Below are positions 20,500 to 32,030 of a stretch of DNA of 64,000 nt, piece after piece. The stretch is taken from positions 135,593,376 to 135,657,375 of the forward strand of contig NW_020312785.1 in NCBI RefSeq assembly GCF_003265705.1. Direction: 5' to 3'. The notes below the pieces were generated by a model that saw nothing but the letters and a program-made list of their open reading frames with translations, did not search any database and had not been told where the DNA came from. The translations under genes were made by a program, and so were the position numbers. The DNA is from Callorhinus ursinus (lineage: Eukaryota > Chordata > Mammalia > Carnivora > Otariidae). Numbering within the stretch: the first letter of the stretch is position 1; every line of letters starts with the position of its first letter.

Positions 20500-20865
20500 C
20501 ATTAGAATGTATAGACACTCAAGGCCCTATCACTTTTTAAAGAAACAGTTTCCTTACTGCCACACTCACCTGTTTGCTAGTAAACTTGTTGAGACCTGTC
20601 CACACTCACTGTTTCCTCTTCTTCACCACTTACCACCACACTTCAGGCTCCCAGCACTTCACTGGACATTGTTTTTGCCAAGGTTACCAATGACCGCCTT
20701 ATCACCCAACGCAATGGCTACTTTCAAGTACTTCTGTTACTTTATCTCTCCACATTATTTGGCAGTATTGACTATATTATTGAAACTTGTTTCCTTTACC
20801 TTACAGGACACCATGCCCACCTGTGTCTCCCTCTTCCCATCTCTTACTTACTTCTCAACCTCTTT
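20500..20865 (+). mobile_element. Fossil LINE reverse-transcriptase segment (L2/CR1 clade)
   Basis: In one frame near 20675-20790 the translation reads FAKVTNDRLITQRNGYF then VLLLLYLSTLFGSID, a worn form of the L2/CR1-clade block in which a K-V-T-N-D stretch precedes the L-D-L-S-A-A-F-D catalytic strand. The first catalytic Asp is already lost (Y). This frame is not the 125-codon frame at 20507-20884, which is a shadow. Non-functional relic. Confidence 0.55.
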
Positions 20866-21065
20866 TGTAGGTTCATTCATTTAATAGTTATTTACTGACC
20901 ACTTACTATGTTACGGGTAATGTCCTAGGTGCTGAGGATGAAGTGGTGAATAAGACATGGAGCTTATACTATAGTTGGGGAGTGGGGGAAAATAAGTAAA
21001 TAAATAAACTAATAAGATGACATGAAAAAGTAAAGGCAGAGTTGGCCAAAATCTTCTCCCTAGGT
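20866..21065 (-). mobile_element. L2 LINE 3' end
   Basis: GTTCATTCATTTAATAGTTA, ACTTACTATGTTACGGGTAA, GTGAATAAGACATGGAGCTT and AGTAAATAAATAAACTAA follow reversed L2. Confidence 0.75.
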
Positions 21066-21789
21066 TTAACTTCTGCTTATGTGGTGAATTTGACCGTCCT
21101 CCTTGTGTCTTCCTCCTTCTCTGTTTGGGAAAAATCATTAGAAAAAAAAGATGACAGGGATGAGAATAGAGTGGCAGCTAACATCCTGCATTTTCAATAC
21201 TTAGAATAGTGAGGAATGATAAATCCAGTCAAGGGAATGCCAGTGACTATGGCCACGCTTGAGCCATCTTGACAAAACTCCCTTCAAGATGGCTGAGTCA
21301 CCAGACATGGGCAACTCAATAGTACGAAGATGGAGGTTTACTGCCCGAGGCTGAAGTTGAGGATGGGTATGCACATCAGGAGAGGTTGAACCGGGTTAGA
21401 TTTTCCACAACAGAAAACTTCCCTGGGGAAGTTATCCCTCCCCTGAGAGGACCCCACAAAAAAGGTATATTGTGGTCATATAAGAATGACGCAGTCTCCT
21501 CAAACGCATCTTGCACCTATAAGATTCTAACAGGTGGGACTAAAGTAATTCTTAACCCAGATCAAGACGCTGCCCAGAGCCAGGCCAGGACTGGTCACAG
21601 ATCATATCCCTCAATTACTTCTAGTGTAACAAGCTTGGCCATCAACAGGACAGCTGAAGCCACCCAGGCATAGTCTCCTTGTGCCTGGATGTCACCCAGC
21701 ATGTGTAAGAAAGATGTGACAACAATATACGCCACACCTGTCATTTGCCTTTTACCCTGACAGTCACTCTCCTCCGCGTCCTTCTTTTG
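21066..21789. other. Unrecognised sequence
   Basis: No coding exon. CAGAGCCAGGCCAGGAC and nearby sequence could be an old LTR or ERV remnant, but I cannot support it. Confidence 0.35.
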
Positions 21790-22255
21790 CTTTGAATTGC
21801 AGAGGACCAACTCTTGAAAACTACATTTCCCAGGTGCCCCCACGCCTTGACTTTCACTTGGCTTCATCAGTGGGAGGCCCTGACAGGAGACTGCAGCGTG
21901 GTTGGAAGAAGACACCAAAATATTTTACATCCTTTCTTTCCTTGCTTTGGGTTGTGTGTCCAGCAGTAGCTGTGTGGTTCCAGTTCCTATCATACAGACC
22001 CCAAGGTGGATACAGCCCCCATCTGGTGGCCACAACTCCTGAAATCTGATAACAATGCCCTCTCCCTCTGTCCTACTGCACCTAAAGATAGAGGCAGCTT
22101 CTTGCAGTTACTATTCTTCTAGATTCCTTAGCTTCTTCCTCTGTTTCTTGAGTCTTCTAAGACTTTAGTTACCAGGTCATTGTAGTAATTTCCTTCCATC
22201 AAACTACCCAGAATGGGTTCTGTTTTCTGGCTGAGCCCTGACTGGTACTCAGCCC
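21790..22255 (+). mobile_element. ERVL-type LTR remnant (family uncertain)
   Basis: AACTACATTTCCCAGGTGCC near the start and GTTCTGTTTTCTGGCTGAGC plus CCTGACTGGTAC at the end resemble the common LTR terminus of ERVL/MaLR elements. Middle is diverged. Confidence 0.45.
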
Positions 22256-22338
22256 TGGGCAGGTTCCCAAAATGTAAAGAAATTGATCTGCTTCATGACC
22301 AATTTCAGCAGAGTTACACACATAAGAAACACAAATCC

Positions 22339-22412
22339 AATTATAAAACAAAACAAAGCAAAGCAAACAAAACAAAACAAAACAAAACAAAAAAACAAAA
22401 CAAAAAAAACAC
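22339..22412. repeat. (AAAAC)n / A-rich simple repeat
   Basis: Tandem CAAAACAAAA units with GC substitutions. The 88-codon minus and 67-codon plus frames here are repeat-derived. Confidence 0.9.
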
Positions 22413-24024
22413 CTGACTAAAATCTTGAGGAGGTTACAAAGAGAAGAGAACACCTTGCCCAGCATGTAGCAGTCTCTCCCTCAAATCTCCTTACTTGTAA
22501 TATTCACCCCTGCTTCTTCTCTCACCAAATCTGTGTTGATCTCCTGTCATCTTAAAAACAAACTAAAACTAGCAAAAATGTTTTCAAAATACAAAGACAA
22601 AACAAACAAAAATCTATTATTTTTATTGAGATTCATTGATATTAGATATTAAGTGTGTATTTTTAATGGAAAAATAGTTATCATTTGCAGTTAATAACTA
22701 AAAACCTCCCATTAAAAACAATTAGTCCCCAAATAAGTAGTGATACTACAAAATAATTTAAAATTTGCATTAATCTAAAAAAAGCAAGCAGAGAAAATAT
22801 TAGGTCAAAACAAATAATAATTGAAGATAGTATATTTAAATCCCAATGTATCAGTAATTATGTTACGTATAAAAAGACTAAGTACTGTAAATGATGATTT
22901 TGATTGTTTAATTGGATAAATAAATAAAAACTAACTATACACTGCTTATCAAAAGAACACAACCACCAGAATAAAATAAATCTAACACAAGATGTGCAGT
23001 AGGTGTACACTGAAATCTACAAGATGTCACTGAGATCAATTACTAAATGCCTACATTAGTGGATAGACATACCATATACAAGGATCAAAAATAATCAGTA
23101 TTATACAGATACAAATGCTCCCTAACCTGGAGAATGCTTCACGGTTCTAATGGTAACAGATAACAAGTGAACTCATTCTAAGGTCATGTCTGACCTGGTA
23201 CAACAGAGCACCAGCTCTGGAAGAATCTAAAGGTACAGTCTTGGGATGTATAGCACTAGAAGTGGCAGTCTTGATAAAGCACTCTTCCTAGGGAAAAGGT
23301 CCTCGAAATAGGAAAGTGTCCAAGAAGAAAGAATGGAACAAGTGGTAGAAATTAAGATACTTACAGAACAAATGAGCATAACAGAATCCGAATACACCTC
23401 AGCCTCCTCCTCCTCCAAAGATGCCACATATTGAAGAACTTGCACTTCACTGCCCAGCAGAAGAGAGCACTCGTACAGTAAGAAACCTATTGGGCCACCA
23501 AAACCCTTTGATTGCTACAATTTTTATTGATCATCCAGTTAACTTCAAGACCTTTAAAAGCAGAACACAGACAACATCCATATAAATCTATCATAAGATG
23601 ATGAAAATGGGCATCAGTGGAAATACTCTAAGAAGAAAAAAGCAGGATCAAACTATACACATTTCAACATGGATTACATGCCATTAACAAGTATTTGCAG
23701 CTACGAGAGAACATCTCAAGTAAGAAATGTAGAAGGGAATAAGCAGAAAATAGGAATATGTGAAGCAAAAAACCAAGCTTAGGAAATAATTTTAATAAAA
23801 AGGAACCCTATTTCAGAAATGGAGACTAAATTACAAAGTCCCTAAGAGAAAATCAACTTGATTAAAAATAAATTAAGAAACATCGAGGAGATGAAAGAAA
23901 ACACTTTAGATAAAGCGAAACAAAGGATCAGAGACAAAGTGTTAAGTATTCTCAGAATAAGTGGAAACTGTGATGGAGAAAAGCAAAACCATAGCATCTT
24001 ACTAATATTTAAAATTGTAATCCA

Positions 24025-24233
24025 GGGGCACCTGGGCGGCTCAGATGGTTAGGGGTCTGCCTTCGGCCCGGGTCATGATCCCAGGGTCCTGGGATCGAGC
24101 CCTATGTCAGGCTCCCGGCTCAGGAGGGAACCTGCTTCTCCCTCTCCCTCTGCCTCTCCTCCTGCTCATGCTCTCTCTCTCTCTCCGTATCTCTGTGTTT
24201 CAAATGAATAAATAAAAAATCTTTAAAAAAATA
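24025..24233 (+). mobile_element. CAN-SINE (SINEC) in the LINE relic
   Basis: GGGGCACCTGGGCGGCTCAG head, CCCAGGGTCCTGGGATCGAG core, CAAATGAATAAATAAA tail. Duplications ATTGTAATCCA (24014-24024) and AGTGTAATCCA (24234-24244) match 10 of 11. Confidence 0.95.
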
Positions 24234-24699
24234 AGTGTAATCCAATAAAACATTCCAGAAGAAAAAAAATTCTGGAATCTATATACTGGAAAGGTCTACC
24301 ATGTGCCCCGGACTGTCAACCCCAAGCCATAACCTAGAAAATGTTTTAGGCTTTAAGAGATACAGAAAAAATAACATGAGCTTCTCATGAAAATGGACAA
24401 GTCCCTTGCAAAGAATAGAGAGTCAGGTTTGTATCAGACTTCTCAAAACTACCATGCAAAGCGAAAAAAATATTGAAACAACATTTTCTTAAAACTCAAA
24501 GAAAGAAATTGTTTTTAAAAAACTTCTAGAATCAAAACTATTGAAAAACAAGTTTAAATGCATATAGGAACATAAGGAATACTGTATTCATAAGCTCTTA
24601 AAAAATCTACTGAAGATGTCTAAGAGATGATTGAGAAAATGTCAAAATTTTGGATGTGTGATGTATGGATATATTTGGAGATGTTATGTTTTATGGTAG

Positions 24700-24800
24700 G
24701 TTACGTTTATCTATATATACGTTATAATATATATCTATCTTATATATATCTCTATACACAATACATACACACACATATATATTACACATATATTTGTAGA
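24700..24800. repeat. AT/ACAT-rich microsatellite
   Basis: Mixed TA, TATC and ACAC tracts (TCTATATATAC, ATATATATCTATC, ACATACACACACATATATAT). Impure and probably unstable. Confidence 0.85.
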
Positions 24801-25418
24801 TCAGAGACAAAAACAAAAGTAGTAGTAAGGGTAAGAGACTAGCTTGTAAATGTTAAATGTTTTGATCAAGTTGAAACACCAAAATGAAAAAATGGGAAAG
24901 GAAGGGAGAAAGCAGAATGAGCTCATTTATTGTCACATAGGTAATAAGTGAGATACTAAGTCATCACTGAATGATGGCAGGTCGAGTAGTAGAAGTCTAA
25001 GTAAGGAAAAGAAAAAATTAAGAACATATAAAAGATATTAATAAATGGGTAAATACTAGAACAAAAATACAAACCCTTTCTAAATGTCAAAAAAGGAATT
25101 TTTTAAAGCAAACCAGACTACCTAGAGGAAAAAGAGAACTCACAAAAACATAAAATGAAATACACACAGCATCAAGTGGACAAATATAAGTAAGAATGAC
25201 CTTAAAACACATAACATTAATGTAGACCTTATGAAGATTTACTAGGCTTTACATCCTTGTCATTGAAAATACACCTCAGGCATATGTGGAAAAACTGGTA
25301 TGTTAGTTTACATGTAAGCCACAATAAATTCTATAAAGTAAAACAATATGAACAGCATTCTTTGATCCCACTGAAATAAAACTGCAAATAAATTATAAGA
25401 ATAAAAAGTAGAACAAAG

Positions 25419-25606
25419 GGCGCCTGGGTGGCTCAGTTGGTTAAGCGACTGCCTTCGGCTCAGGTCGTGATCCCGGAGTCCCGGGTCCGAGTCCCACATC
25501 GGGCTCCCTGCTCGACGAGGAGCCTGCTTCTCCCTCTGACCCTCTCCCCTCTCATGTACTCTCTCTCTCTCATTCTCGCTCTCTCAAATAAATAAATCTT
25601 AAAAAA
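25419..25606 (+). mobile_element. Young CAN-SINE in the LINE relic
   Basis: GGCGCCTGGGTGGCTCAGTT head, a young-class GGAGTCCCGGGTCCGAG core, CTCTGACCCTCTCCCCTCTC. A perfect 16-base duplication AAAAAGTAGAACAAAG lies at 25403-25418 and 25607-25622. Confidence 0.95.
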
Positions 25607-25871
25607 AAAAAGTAGAACAAAGCAGATACTTCAATCTGAAAATGGAAAATCTCTGTAAACAACTCTTGTCATACAAATCAAAATTAGGAATTTCTAAACA
25701 AAACAATGGTAATGAAAAACGCCGGCTGCATATTGTGGAGTGAAATTGATAATGACAGTAATAACAACAATGATAATAGTTGAGCACTTAATACTTCATA
25801 TGAAGCAGACAATTTAGTTATATACATACCTACACATAAAAATAGCTACATAGAAATGTTTAAGCGTGATA

Positions 25872-26268
25872 ATATATTGGTTGGGTAGGGCTTCCATAAC
25901 CAAGTCGCACAGACTGGGTGGCTGAAACAACAGAAACTTACTTCCTCACAGTTCGGGAGACTGGAGTCCAAGATGAAGGTGTTAGCAGGATTGACCTCTT
26001 CTGATGCCTCTCTCCTTGGCTTATAAAGATGGTCCCCTCCTTCCACCATCTTCACCTGGTCTCCCCTCCGTGTGTGTCTGTGTCCTAGTTTCCTCTTCTC
26101 ATAAGTACACCAGTCATATTGGATTGAGGCCCATCTCAATTACCTCACTTAACCTTACCTACAGCTTGAAAGGCCCCACCTCCGAATACAGTCGCAGTCT
26201 TAAGTATTAGGGGTTAGGGCTTCAACATATGAATTTTGGGGAAATGCATTCAGCACACAACAGATCAT
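25872..26268 (-). mobile_element. MaLR LTR (MLT1/MST type)
   Basis: Reversed LTR: GGGCTTCCATAACCAAGTCG, CAGACTGGGTGGCTGAAACA, CTCACAGTTCGGGAGACTGG, CACCAGTCATATTGGATTGA and CAACATATGAATTTTGGGG. Near full length. Confidence 0.85.
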
Positions 26269-26309
26269 AAACACTCTTTAGTGGGGTCTTTTCTTTCCCC
26301 TTTTTTCTT

Positions 26310-27360
26310 TCTTTTTCTTTTTTTTTTTTGTTTGTTTTTTTAATTTAATTTAAATTTTACATAGTTAACATACAGTGCAGTATTAGTTTCCGGACTAGAA
26401 TTCAGTGATTCATCACTTAAATATAACATCCCAGTGCTCATCACAACAAGTGGCCTCCTTAATACCCATCACCCATCTGCCCATCCTCTACCCACCTCTC
26501 TCCATCAACCCTCAGTTTTTTCTCTATCGCTAAGAGTCTCCTATGGCTTGTTTCCCTCTCTCCTTTTTTTTCTTTTCTCCCTTCCCATATGTTCATCTGT
26601 TTTCTTTTTTAAATTCCACATATGAGTGAAATCATACAGTATTTGTCTTTCTCTGACTGACTTATTTCACATAACAGAATACACTGTAGCTCCATCCATG
26701 TCCTTGCAAATGACATTTCATTCTTTTTGATGGCTGAGTAATATTCCATTGTATATGTATGCCATATCTTCTTTACCCATTCATCAGTAAATGGACATTT
26801 GGGCTCTCTCCGTAGTTTAGCTATTGTTGATAATGCTGCTATAAACATCGGGGTGCATGTATCCCTTTGAATTGTATTTTTGCATCATTTGGGTAAATAC
26901 CTAGTAGTACAATCACTGGATCAGAGGGTAGCTCTATTTTTAACATTTTGAGGAACCTCCATACTGCTTTCCAGGGTGGCTGCCCCAGTTTGCATTTCCA
27001 CCAGCTGTGCAAGCAGGATCCCCTCTCTCCGCATCTTCGCCAACATCTATTGTTTCTCATGTTCTTAAGTTTAGCCATTCTGACAGGTGTGACGTGGTAT
27101 CTCATTGTGGTTTTGATTTGTATTTCCCTGATGATGAATGATATTGAGCATATTTTCATGCATCTGATAGCCATCTGGATGTCTTTTTTGGAGAAGAGTC
27201 TATTCATGTCTTCTGCCCATTTCTTAACTGGGTTATTTGTTTTTTGGGTGTTGAGTTTGATAAGTTCTTTGTAGATTTTGGATACTCACCCTTTATCAGA
27301 TATGTCTTTTGCAAATATCTTCTCCCATTCCATAGGCTGCATTTTAGTTTTGTTGATTTT
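26310..27360 (-). mobile_element. L1 3' half (ORF2 end and 3' UTR), twin-primed insertion
   Basis: Poly-T at the left, then L1 3' UTR, then the C-terminal part of ORF2p on the minus strand. Frames at 26609-26848 and 26839-27207 contain MEYYSAIKKNE and [12 protein letters not shown], hallmarks of the L1 ORF2p C-terminus. The frame is broken by stops. It forms one insertion with the inverted piece to its right; target-site duplications at 26292-26309 and 27692-27709. Confidence 0.92.
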
Positions 27361-27691
27361 TTTTCCTTACAAAGCAGGAAAGAATATCCAATGGAACAAA
27401 GACAGTCTCTTCAAAAAATGGTATTGGGAAAACTGAACATCAATATGCAGAAGACTAAAACTGGACCGCTTTCTCATACCATACACAAAAATAAATTCAA
27501 AATGGATGAAAGACCTTAATATGAGACAGGAAACCATCAAAATCCTAGAGGAGAACACAGGTAGGTCCTCTTTGACCTTGGCCGTAGCAACTTCTTACTA
27601 GACACGTCACCACAAGCAAGGGAAACAAAAGCAAAAATGAACTACCGGGGCTTCATCAAGATAAAAAGCTTCTGCACAGCAAAGGAAACAA
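27361..27691 (+). mobile_element. L1 5' piece, inverted (twin priming)
   Basis: GGAAAGAATATCCAATGGAA, ACACAAAAATAAATTCAAAA and AAGCTTCTGCACAGCAAAGG are L1 ORF2 sequence in plus orientation. Its end, AAGGAAACAATC, continues in the L1 consensus exactly into the start of the minus piece (AATCAACAAAACTAAAATGC read from about 27360). Thus little or nothing was lost at the inversion. Confidence 0.92.
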
Positions 27692-27829
27692 TCTTTCCCT
27701 TTTTTTCTTAATTCCCTATCTGTTTTTCATTCCCACATTCTCACAGAGCTTTCCGCTCCCTCAAGGTAATCCATGCATGCATATTTCCATCCCCATATCT
27801 TTCCATATTCATATCACATATAAACACAC

Positions 27830-28195
27830 ATACACATTAATTTATACACATGCACACAAACATATAGAAGGGCTTTTTAAATCACATATATGATTTACTT
27901 CTTTCTGCATTTTATTTTCCTTCTTCAAGAAAATCTTATGAAAATAACCCCTTGAAAACTCATTCATCCTGAGGGCTGCATAATGTTCCAGAGTGTCGAT
28001 GTTCCAATTCATTCATCTGTACAAACACCCAAGTACACATGGCCTTGTGCACTGGAGCTGTTATTTTTCTATGGGATAGCTTCCAGAAGCAAGGCTTCTG
28101 GTTTGAAGAATGCACATATTTTTAATTTCCATAGATGCTGCCAGACTGGTTTTCCAAAATGGCTATAACACTTCACATCCCGGTGGGGCTGGGAT
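27830..28195 (-). mobile_element. Old L1M ORF2/3' fragment
   Basis: GAGGGCTGCATAATGTTCCA, TGTTCCAATTCATTCATCTG and ATAGATGCTGCCAGACTGGT with TTTCCAAAATGGCTATAACA follow reversed L1 3' order. More diverged than the neighbouring L1. AT/CA-rich sequence at 27770-27870 precedes it. Confidence 0.6.
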
Positions 28196-28204
28196 CTCAT
28201 CTCC

Positions 28205-28325
28205 CTTTTAAAGCTCAAGAAGCTAGCATGCAGAGGTCAGGAATGTGCTCAAGCTCATCAGTGGCAGAGTTAGGAGGCAAACTATACCCATCTGCTTGCA
28301 AACCAGGGCTTTTTCCACCCCAAAC
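28205..28325 (-). mobile_element. MIR fragment
   Basis: GAATGTGCTCAAGCTCATCA, GTGGCAGAGTTAGGAGGCAA and CAGGGCTTTTTCCACCC match the 5' half of MIR in reverse. Confidence 0.55.
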
Positions 28326-28811
28326 ACTCCACCTCCTGAAGTGACCGGCCCCTGTCCTTCAGCAACCAGGTATGTGCATTTCAGGGCAAAGAGCTGGTTT
28401 TCTCTTGAGCCTCCTGTCCAGTCAGCTGGCAATGCCCCCATGCAGCCTGCTGGGCCACAGCTTCTGGGCTTGTACTATTTACAAGGTATAATAGCCCTCC
28501 CATAAAAGTATAATGATGTACAATTTGTAAGAACAATGATACTCCAGGAGCAGAAGTCGCTACTAGAGCCTGATGCCACCAAATTTTATCGGAGAGGTCA
28601 CAAGAGATGGTGATCATACTGTGGTGAGAAATATAGGGACTCTTCTGCCCGACTAAACACACTGCCCAAGTAAACACACTGTGGAAAGGGAAGGGGAGAG
28701 AGGCAGGTACCAGGGTCACTCTTGTTACCACATCTCTACTCCCGTAGATATGATTTTTTTTTGTAAATAATTAGCAAATCTTCCATTCACTAAGTCCTAG
28801 TTAGTGGATTT
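28326..28811. other. Unrecognised sequence
   Basis: No gene or named repeat seen. Confidence 0.35.
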
Positions 28812-28872
28812 TTGAGAGAGCAAGCGAGCAAGATCGAGAGAGAGAGAGAGAGAGAGAAACACAGAGAGAGAA
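28812..28872. repeat. (GA)n microsatellite
   Basis: Runs of GAGAGAGA with CGAGC and AAACAC interruptions. Confidence 0.9.
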
Positions 28873-29679
28873 GGAATGAAAGCAACATTAAGAATAAACA
28901 AGCCAAAGCATCCTTCTGTAGCTGTTGTCAATGGAGTTCATTTTGGGAATCCAATTATGCCTCTGGACATGTACACTGGAAAAGGTTAGCTATAATAATT
29001 CAGACAGCATTGCTGTAACAACATCCTTTCCAAATAAATTTGAGAGAAAACAAATAAGTTTCTGTTTTGACCACAGGGGTAACAATCAGCATGGCGATTG
29101 AATGCTTTCACAGTGGATGGGACAGAAGTTGTGCCCGTTTGTGAGTTCCGGCAGGAGAGGCGTGAATAATAACATTTCACTTTCTCCTTGGAAAAAGAGA
29201 ATAGAGAGTGGTCAGGCTGACATGGGAATGGTCAAACAGGGCCAAGCCATAAAATGCAACAGGTCTCATTTATACTTGACTGTGAACAATGGGATAGGAG
29301 TTGCTGGGTCTTGGGGGCAGACAAGAAGCTTGTTGGAAAATGAAAAACAGGAAATACCAGAAATCTCAGACTTCTGCATGATGGGACAGTACTGTTTAAT
29401 ACTGTATAATCCCTCTAACTGCCAGATTTTTTTAAGACACTCTTTGAAATAGTTGAGCTTTGGGGGCTTCCCCCCCCTTTAATAACAGTGACAATCATTG
29501 AAATGAATGCTTTAATTTGAATTTAAAAATACCCAGAAAGTGGAGATGAGGAAAAAAAACAAACAAAACATCGACTCTATCCTTGGACTTCGAATTTATA
29601 GATCATCTTCTTCAAGTAGTCCCATATTTGCCCCATTTTACGCCAATGCTTATAGCTTCTACCCACCAATGACATCAAT
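28873..29679. other. Unique sequence, no gene seen
   Basis: The 116-codon plus frame at 29102-29452 has no recognised domain. A short C-run lies near 29471. Confidence 0.4.
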
Positions 29680-30065
29680 GACAAATATTTGTATAGCATC
29701 TTTGACTTTTTAAAAATGTTTATTTATTTATTTGAAGGATAGAAAGAGCACAGAGGGAGAGGGAGAGGGAGAAACAGACTCCCCCCTGAGCAGGGAGCCA
29801 GATGCAGGGCTCGTTCCCAGGACCCTGGGATCATGACCTGAGTCGAAGGCTGATGCTTAACCAACTGAGCCACCCAGGGGCCCCTGACTTTTTTTTAAGA
29901 GCAATCGTTTTACAACTTCCCAGCGGTTAGCAAAGTAGGTGTAGTTACCCCCAATTTGCAAGTATACAGGTCAATTAAGTCATCTATACAAGGTCATGTA
30001 GCTAGGACTAGACATATGAAGGTCCTACGCCTCCAGATGCCATTCCAGCCACTTTCCGTTATAAC
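29680..30065 (-). mobile_element. MIR SINE split by a SINEC
   Basis: The right part reads AGTTACCCCCAATTTGCAAG, AGGTCATGTAGCTAGGACTA and GCCATTCCAGCCACTTTCCG in reversed MIR order. The left part before 29711 is short. The SINEC at 29712-29884 lies between. Confidence 0.5.
29712..29884 (-). mobile_element. CAN-SINE (SINEC)
   Basis: AAAAATGTTTATTTATTTAT tail, CAGGACCCTGGGATCATGAC core, GAGCCACCCAGGGGCCCC head. Duplication TGACTTTTT at 29703-29711 and 29885-29893. Confidence 0.93.
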
Positions 30066-31784
30066 ACACTTTGCACAAATGGCAACATATAGTCCAAATC
30101 GGTATTTATCACCTTCTGTACAAAATACCCAAGGCCTGGGATAATGACACACCAATGAACAGTGCTGTTTGAAAAGGATCATGAAGCCATCAGTGCCATG
30201 ACAGATTGATTGGTCATGTCTTACCGTGGGTGAGGAGAGGGATGTGTTCACATACAGGCTGTGTATTTCCCAACCCGAAAGCCCCAAGGTCCTTATTCTC
30301 CATTTTGACCATAATCCTCATTTGCACCCAACTCCATCAACCTAATAACAGGGTCACTTCCTGGACCATATTTCTCAGGCCTGAACCCTATTTAACATCA
30401 CCTGGCTTTTTTTTAATCTTTGTCTACAACCTCTTCTCCCACATTCCTCTGTTTTTGCTCCGCTGCCCGTGTTCATTCACTTCACAAACACCCGCAACTC
30501 CTTGAACACTTTCTTACCAGTCTGCCTGACTCCAGGATCCATGAATTCAGTCCATCTTCTAAAATGCTAAACTCTCTTGCTCCTCTGTCTTTTTACTAAC
30601 TCTATTGGCAAATCTCCTCCTGTGAATCCATCCAACCAGCCTACTTTTAAGTGTGAGCCCCACGGAAGTAAACGTCACCCCATATAAATCTTAGTGCCAT
30701 TAAAATTTTGGGATGTTCGGTTTCAGCTGGCCTACTTGTGTTGCCCATTTCCATATTGATCAGCAGAGTGTGATGCTGCACACCATTATGCGAACGGTGC
30801 CCCTTGGGTTGTACAGTGCAGCAGGACTCTTGGTCAGCTTTGCTTCCCATTCCCCTGACTCATTATTTCAAACCTTCAGAATGTGACTCAAGTTACCTAA
30901 CAAATACTCAATTCCCTCACTCATTAAAAAGATGACTGCAGAGTACCTTAATAATTGGAAATCACGACATAGGGTAGACCTCAGTGTCTCAAGCTCCAAC
31001 CTAAAGAAGTGTCTACATCCACCTTGATCCTACTTGCCTTCCTTCCCACCTCTAAACAGCTATTCTATAGCTGTTCCATCCTCCCACTGAAGCTCAAGAT
31101 GTCACTTTTCTTCGACGTCCTGCCCCATGAACCAATTTCTCTTTCCTGAAGCTTACACCTCTCGTTCTTTATTGACTCCTTCTCCTTGACTTATAAACAT
31201 GTTCAAGTTTGCCATGCCCCAAAACAAAACAGAACACACCCTTGTGTCACAGGTAGTGGGAGCATGCCACCCATATGTCCTTAACTTCTTCCATTTCGGG
31301 CCACACCAGCATGACTTTAAACTGCTGACATCTGTATCTTTTTTGTCTGAGGGCCTCTTTGGCCCTTTCATTCAGCAAGCTGGGAATTTTCATGGAATTA
31401 ATGAACTGCCCTCTACCTCCAAAGCAGTCTTCCACCAGTGATTAGTAGCAATTGGTGTATAAACGGCCCAGCTTCTTAAGCCATTAGGTAGAAAGAACCC
31501 TAAGGCACATGTTCTATATTGTTACTGAGACTTCTCTGATAGAACTAAATTCCTGTTGTGCCCGGTAGTACTTTGCTTGAAAATATTTTCTTATTCAGTG
31601 CTTTCTTTCTTCCCTATCTCACTTTAGTACCTCTCTAGAAATATTTTTCCAGGATTCCCTCCCAAATAAACACATTGTACTTGAATCCATGTTTCAGTGA
31701 GCTTCTGGGAAAACCCGAAACAAGACACCTTCCTTTGACCCTCTGTCTACATCTAGTTACCACATACCTTTTTATTTTTTCAGT
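30066..31784. other. Unique or unrecognised, no gene seen
   Basis: About 1.7 kb without a named repeat. The pyrimidine-rich part 30960-31200 (with CTCCCACTGAAGCTCAAGAT) may be a worn LINE, but I cannot support a family. Open frames up to 99 codons are unremarkable. Confidence 0.35.
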
Positions 31785-32030
31785 GCTGGGGTTCTTGAAA
31801 AATAATAGCATGAAGAAATTGTGTTTTGCTACTAGTACAGAGAACCCAAAATGGCTTAAACAAATTAAGGGTTTTCCCTTTCTCACGGAACAACGAATTT
31901 GGAGCTGTGAATTTCTGGGCTGATATAGCAGCTTAACAATGTCACCAGGGACCCAGATACCTTCTGTCTTTCCACTCCAGGTTTGAAGAAGGAACACAGA
32001 AATGGATAAGAAGGGGCAAAAGGTTCATGC
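31785..32030. mobile_element. Unnamed ancient interspersed repeat, copy 2
   Basis: TTAAACAAATTAAGGG, CTGATATAGCAGCTTAACAA, TGTCACCAGGGACCCAG and TTCTGTCTTTCCACTCCAGG parallel copy 1 at 4530-4770 in the same displayed orientation. Confidence 0.5.

Larger units (their letters stand above)
22540..25790 (+). mobile_element. A-rich LINE relic, HAL1/L1M-like
   Basis: About 3 kb of A-rich plus strand. From 23750 the order AATAATTTTAATAAAAAGGA, GAAATGGAGACTAAATTACA, GATGGAGAAAAGCAAAACCA, AATAAAACATTCCAGAAG and CTAAATGTCAAAAAAGGAAT looks like HAL1, an L1 relative that carries only ORF1. Two SINECs interrupt it (24025-24233, 25419-25606). The part before 23750 is less certain and may be a separate L1M piece. 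Boundaries are soft. Confidence 0.5.

Noticed and set aside
26609..27207. Two minus-strand frames with clear protein similarity
   Set aside because: These are fragments of L1 ORF2p in a 5'-truncated, inverted, stop-containing copy, not a host gene.
28812..28872. GA tract considered as part of a minus SINEC
   Set aside because: No SINEC head (GAGCCACCCAGG) or core follows it, so it is a plain microsatellite.
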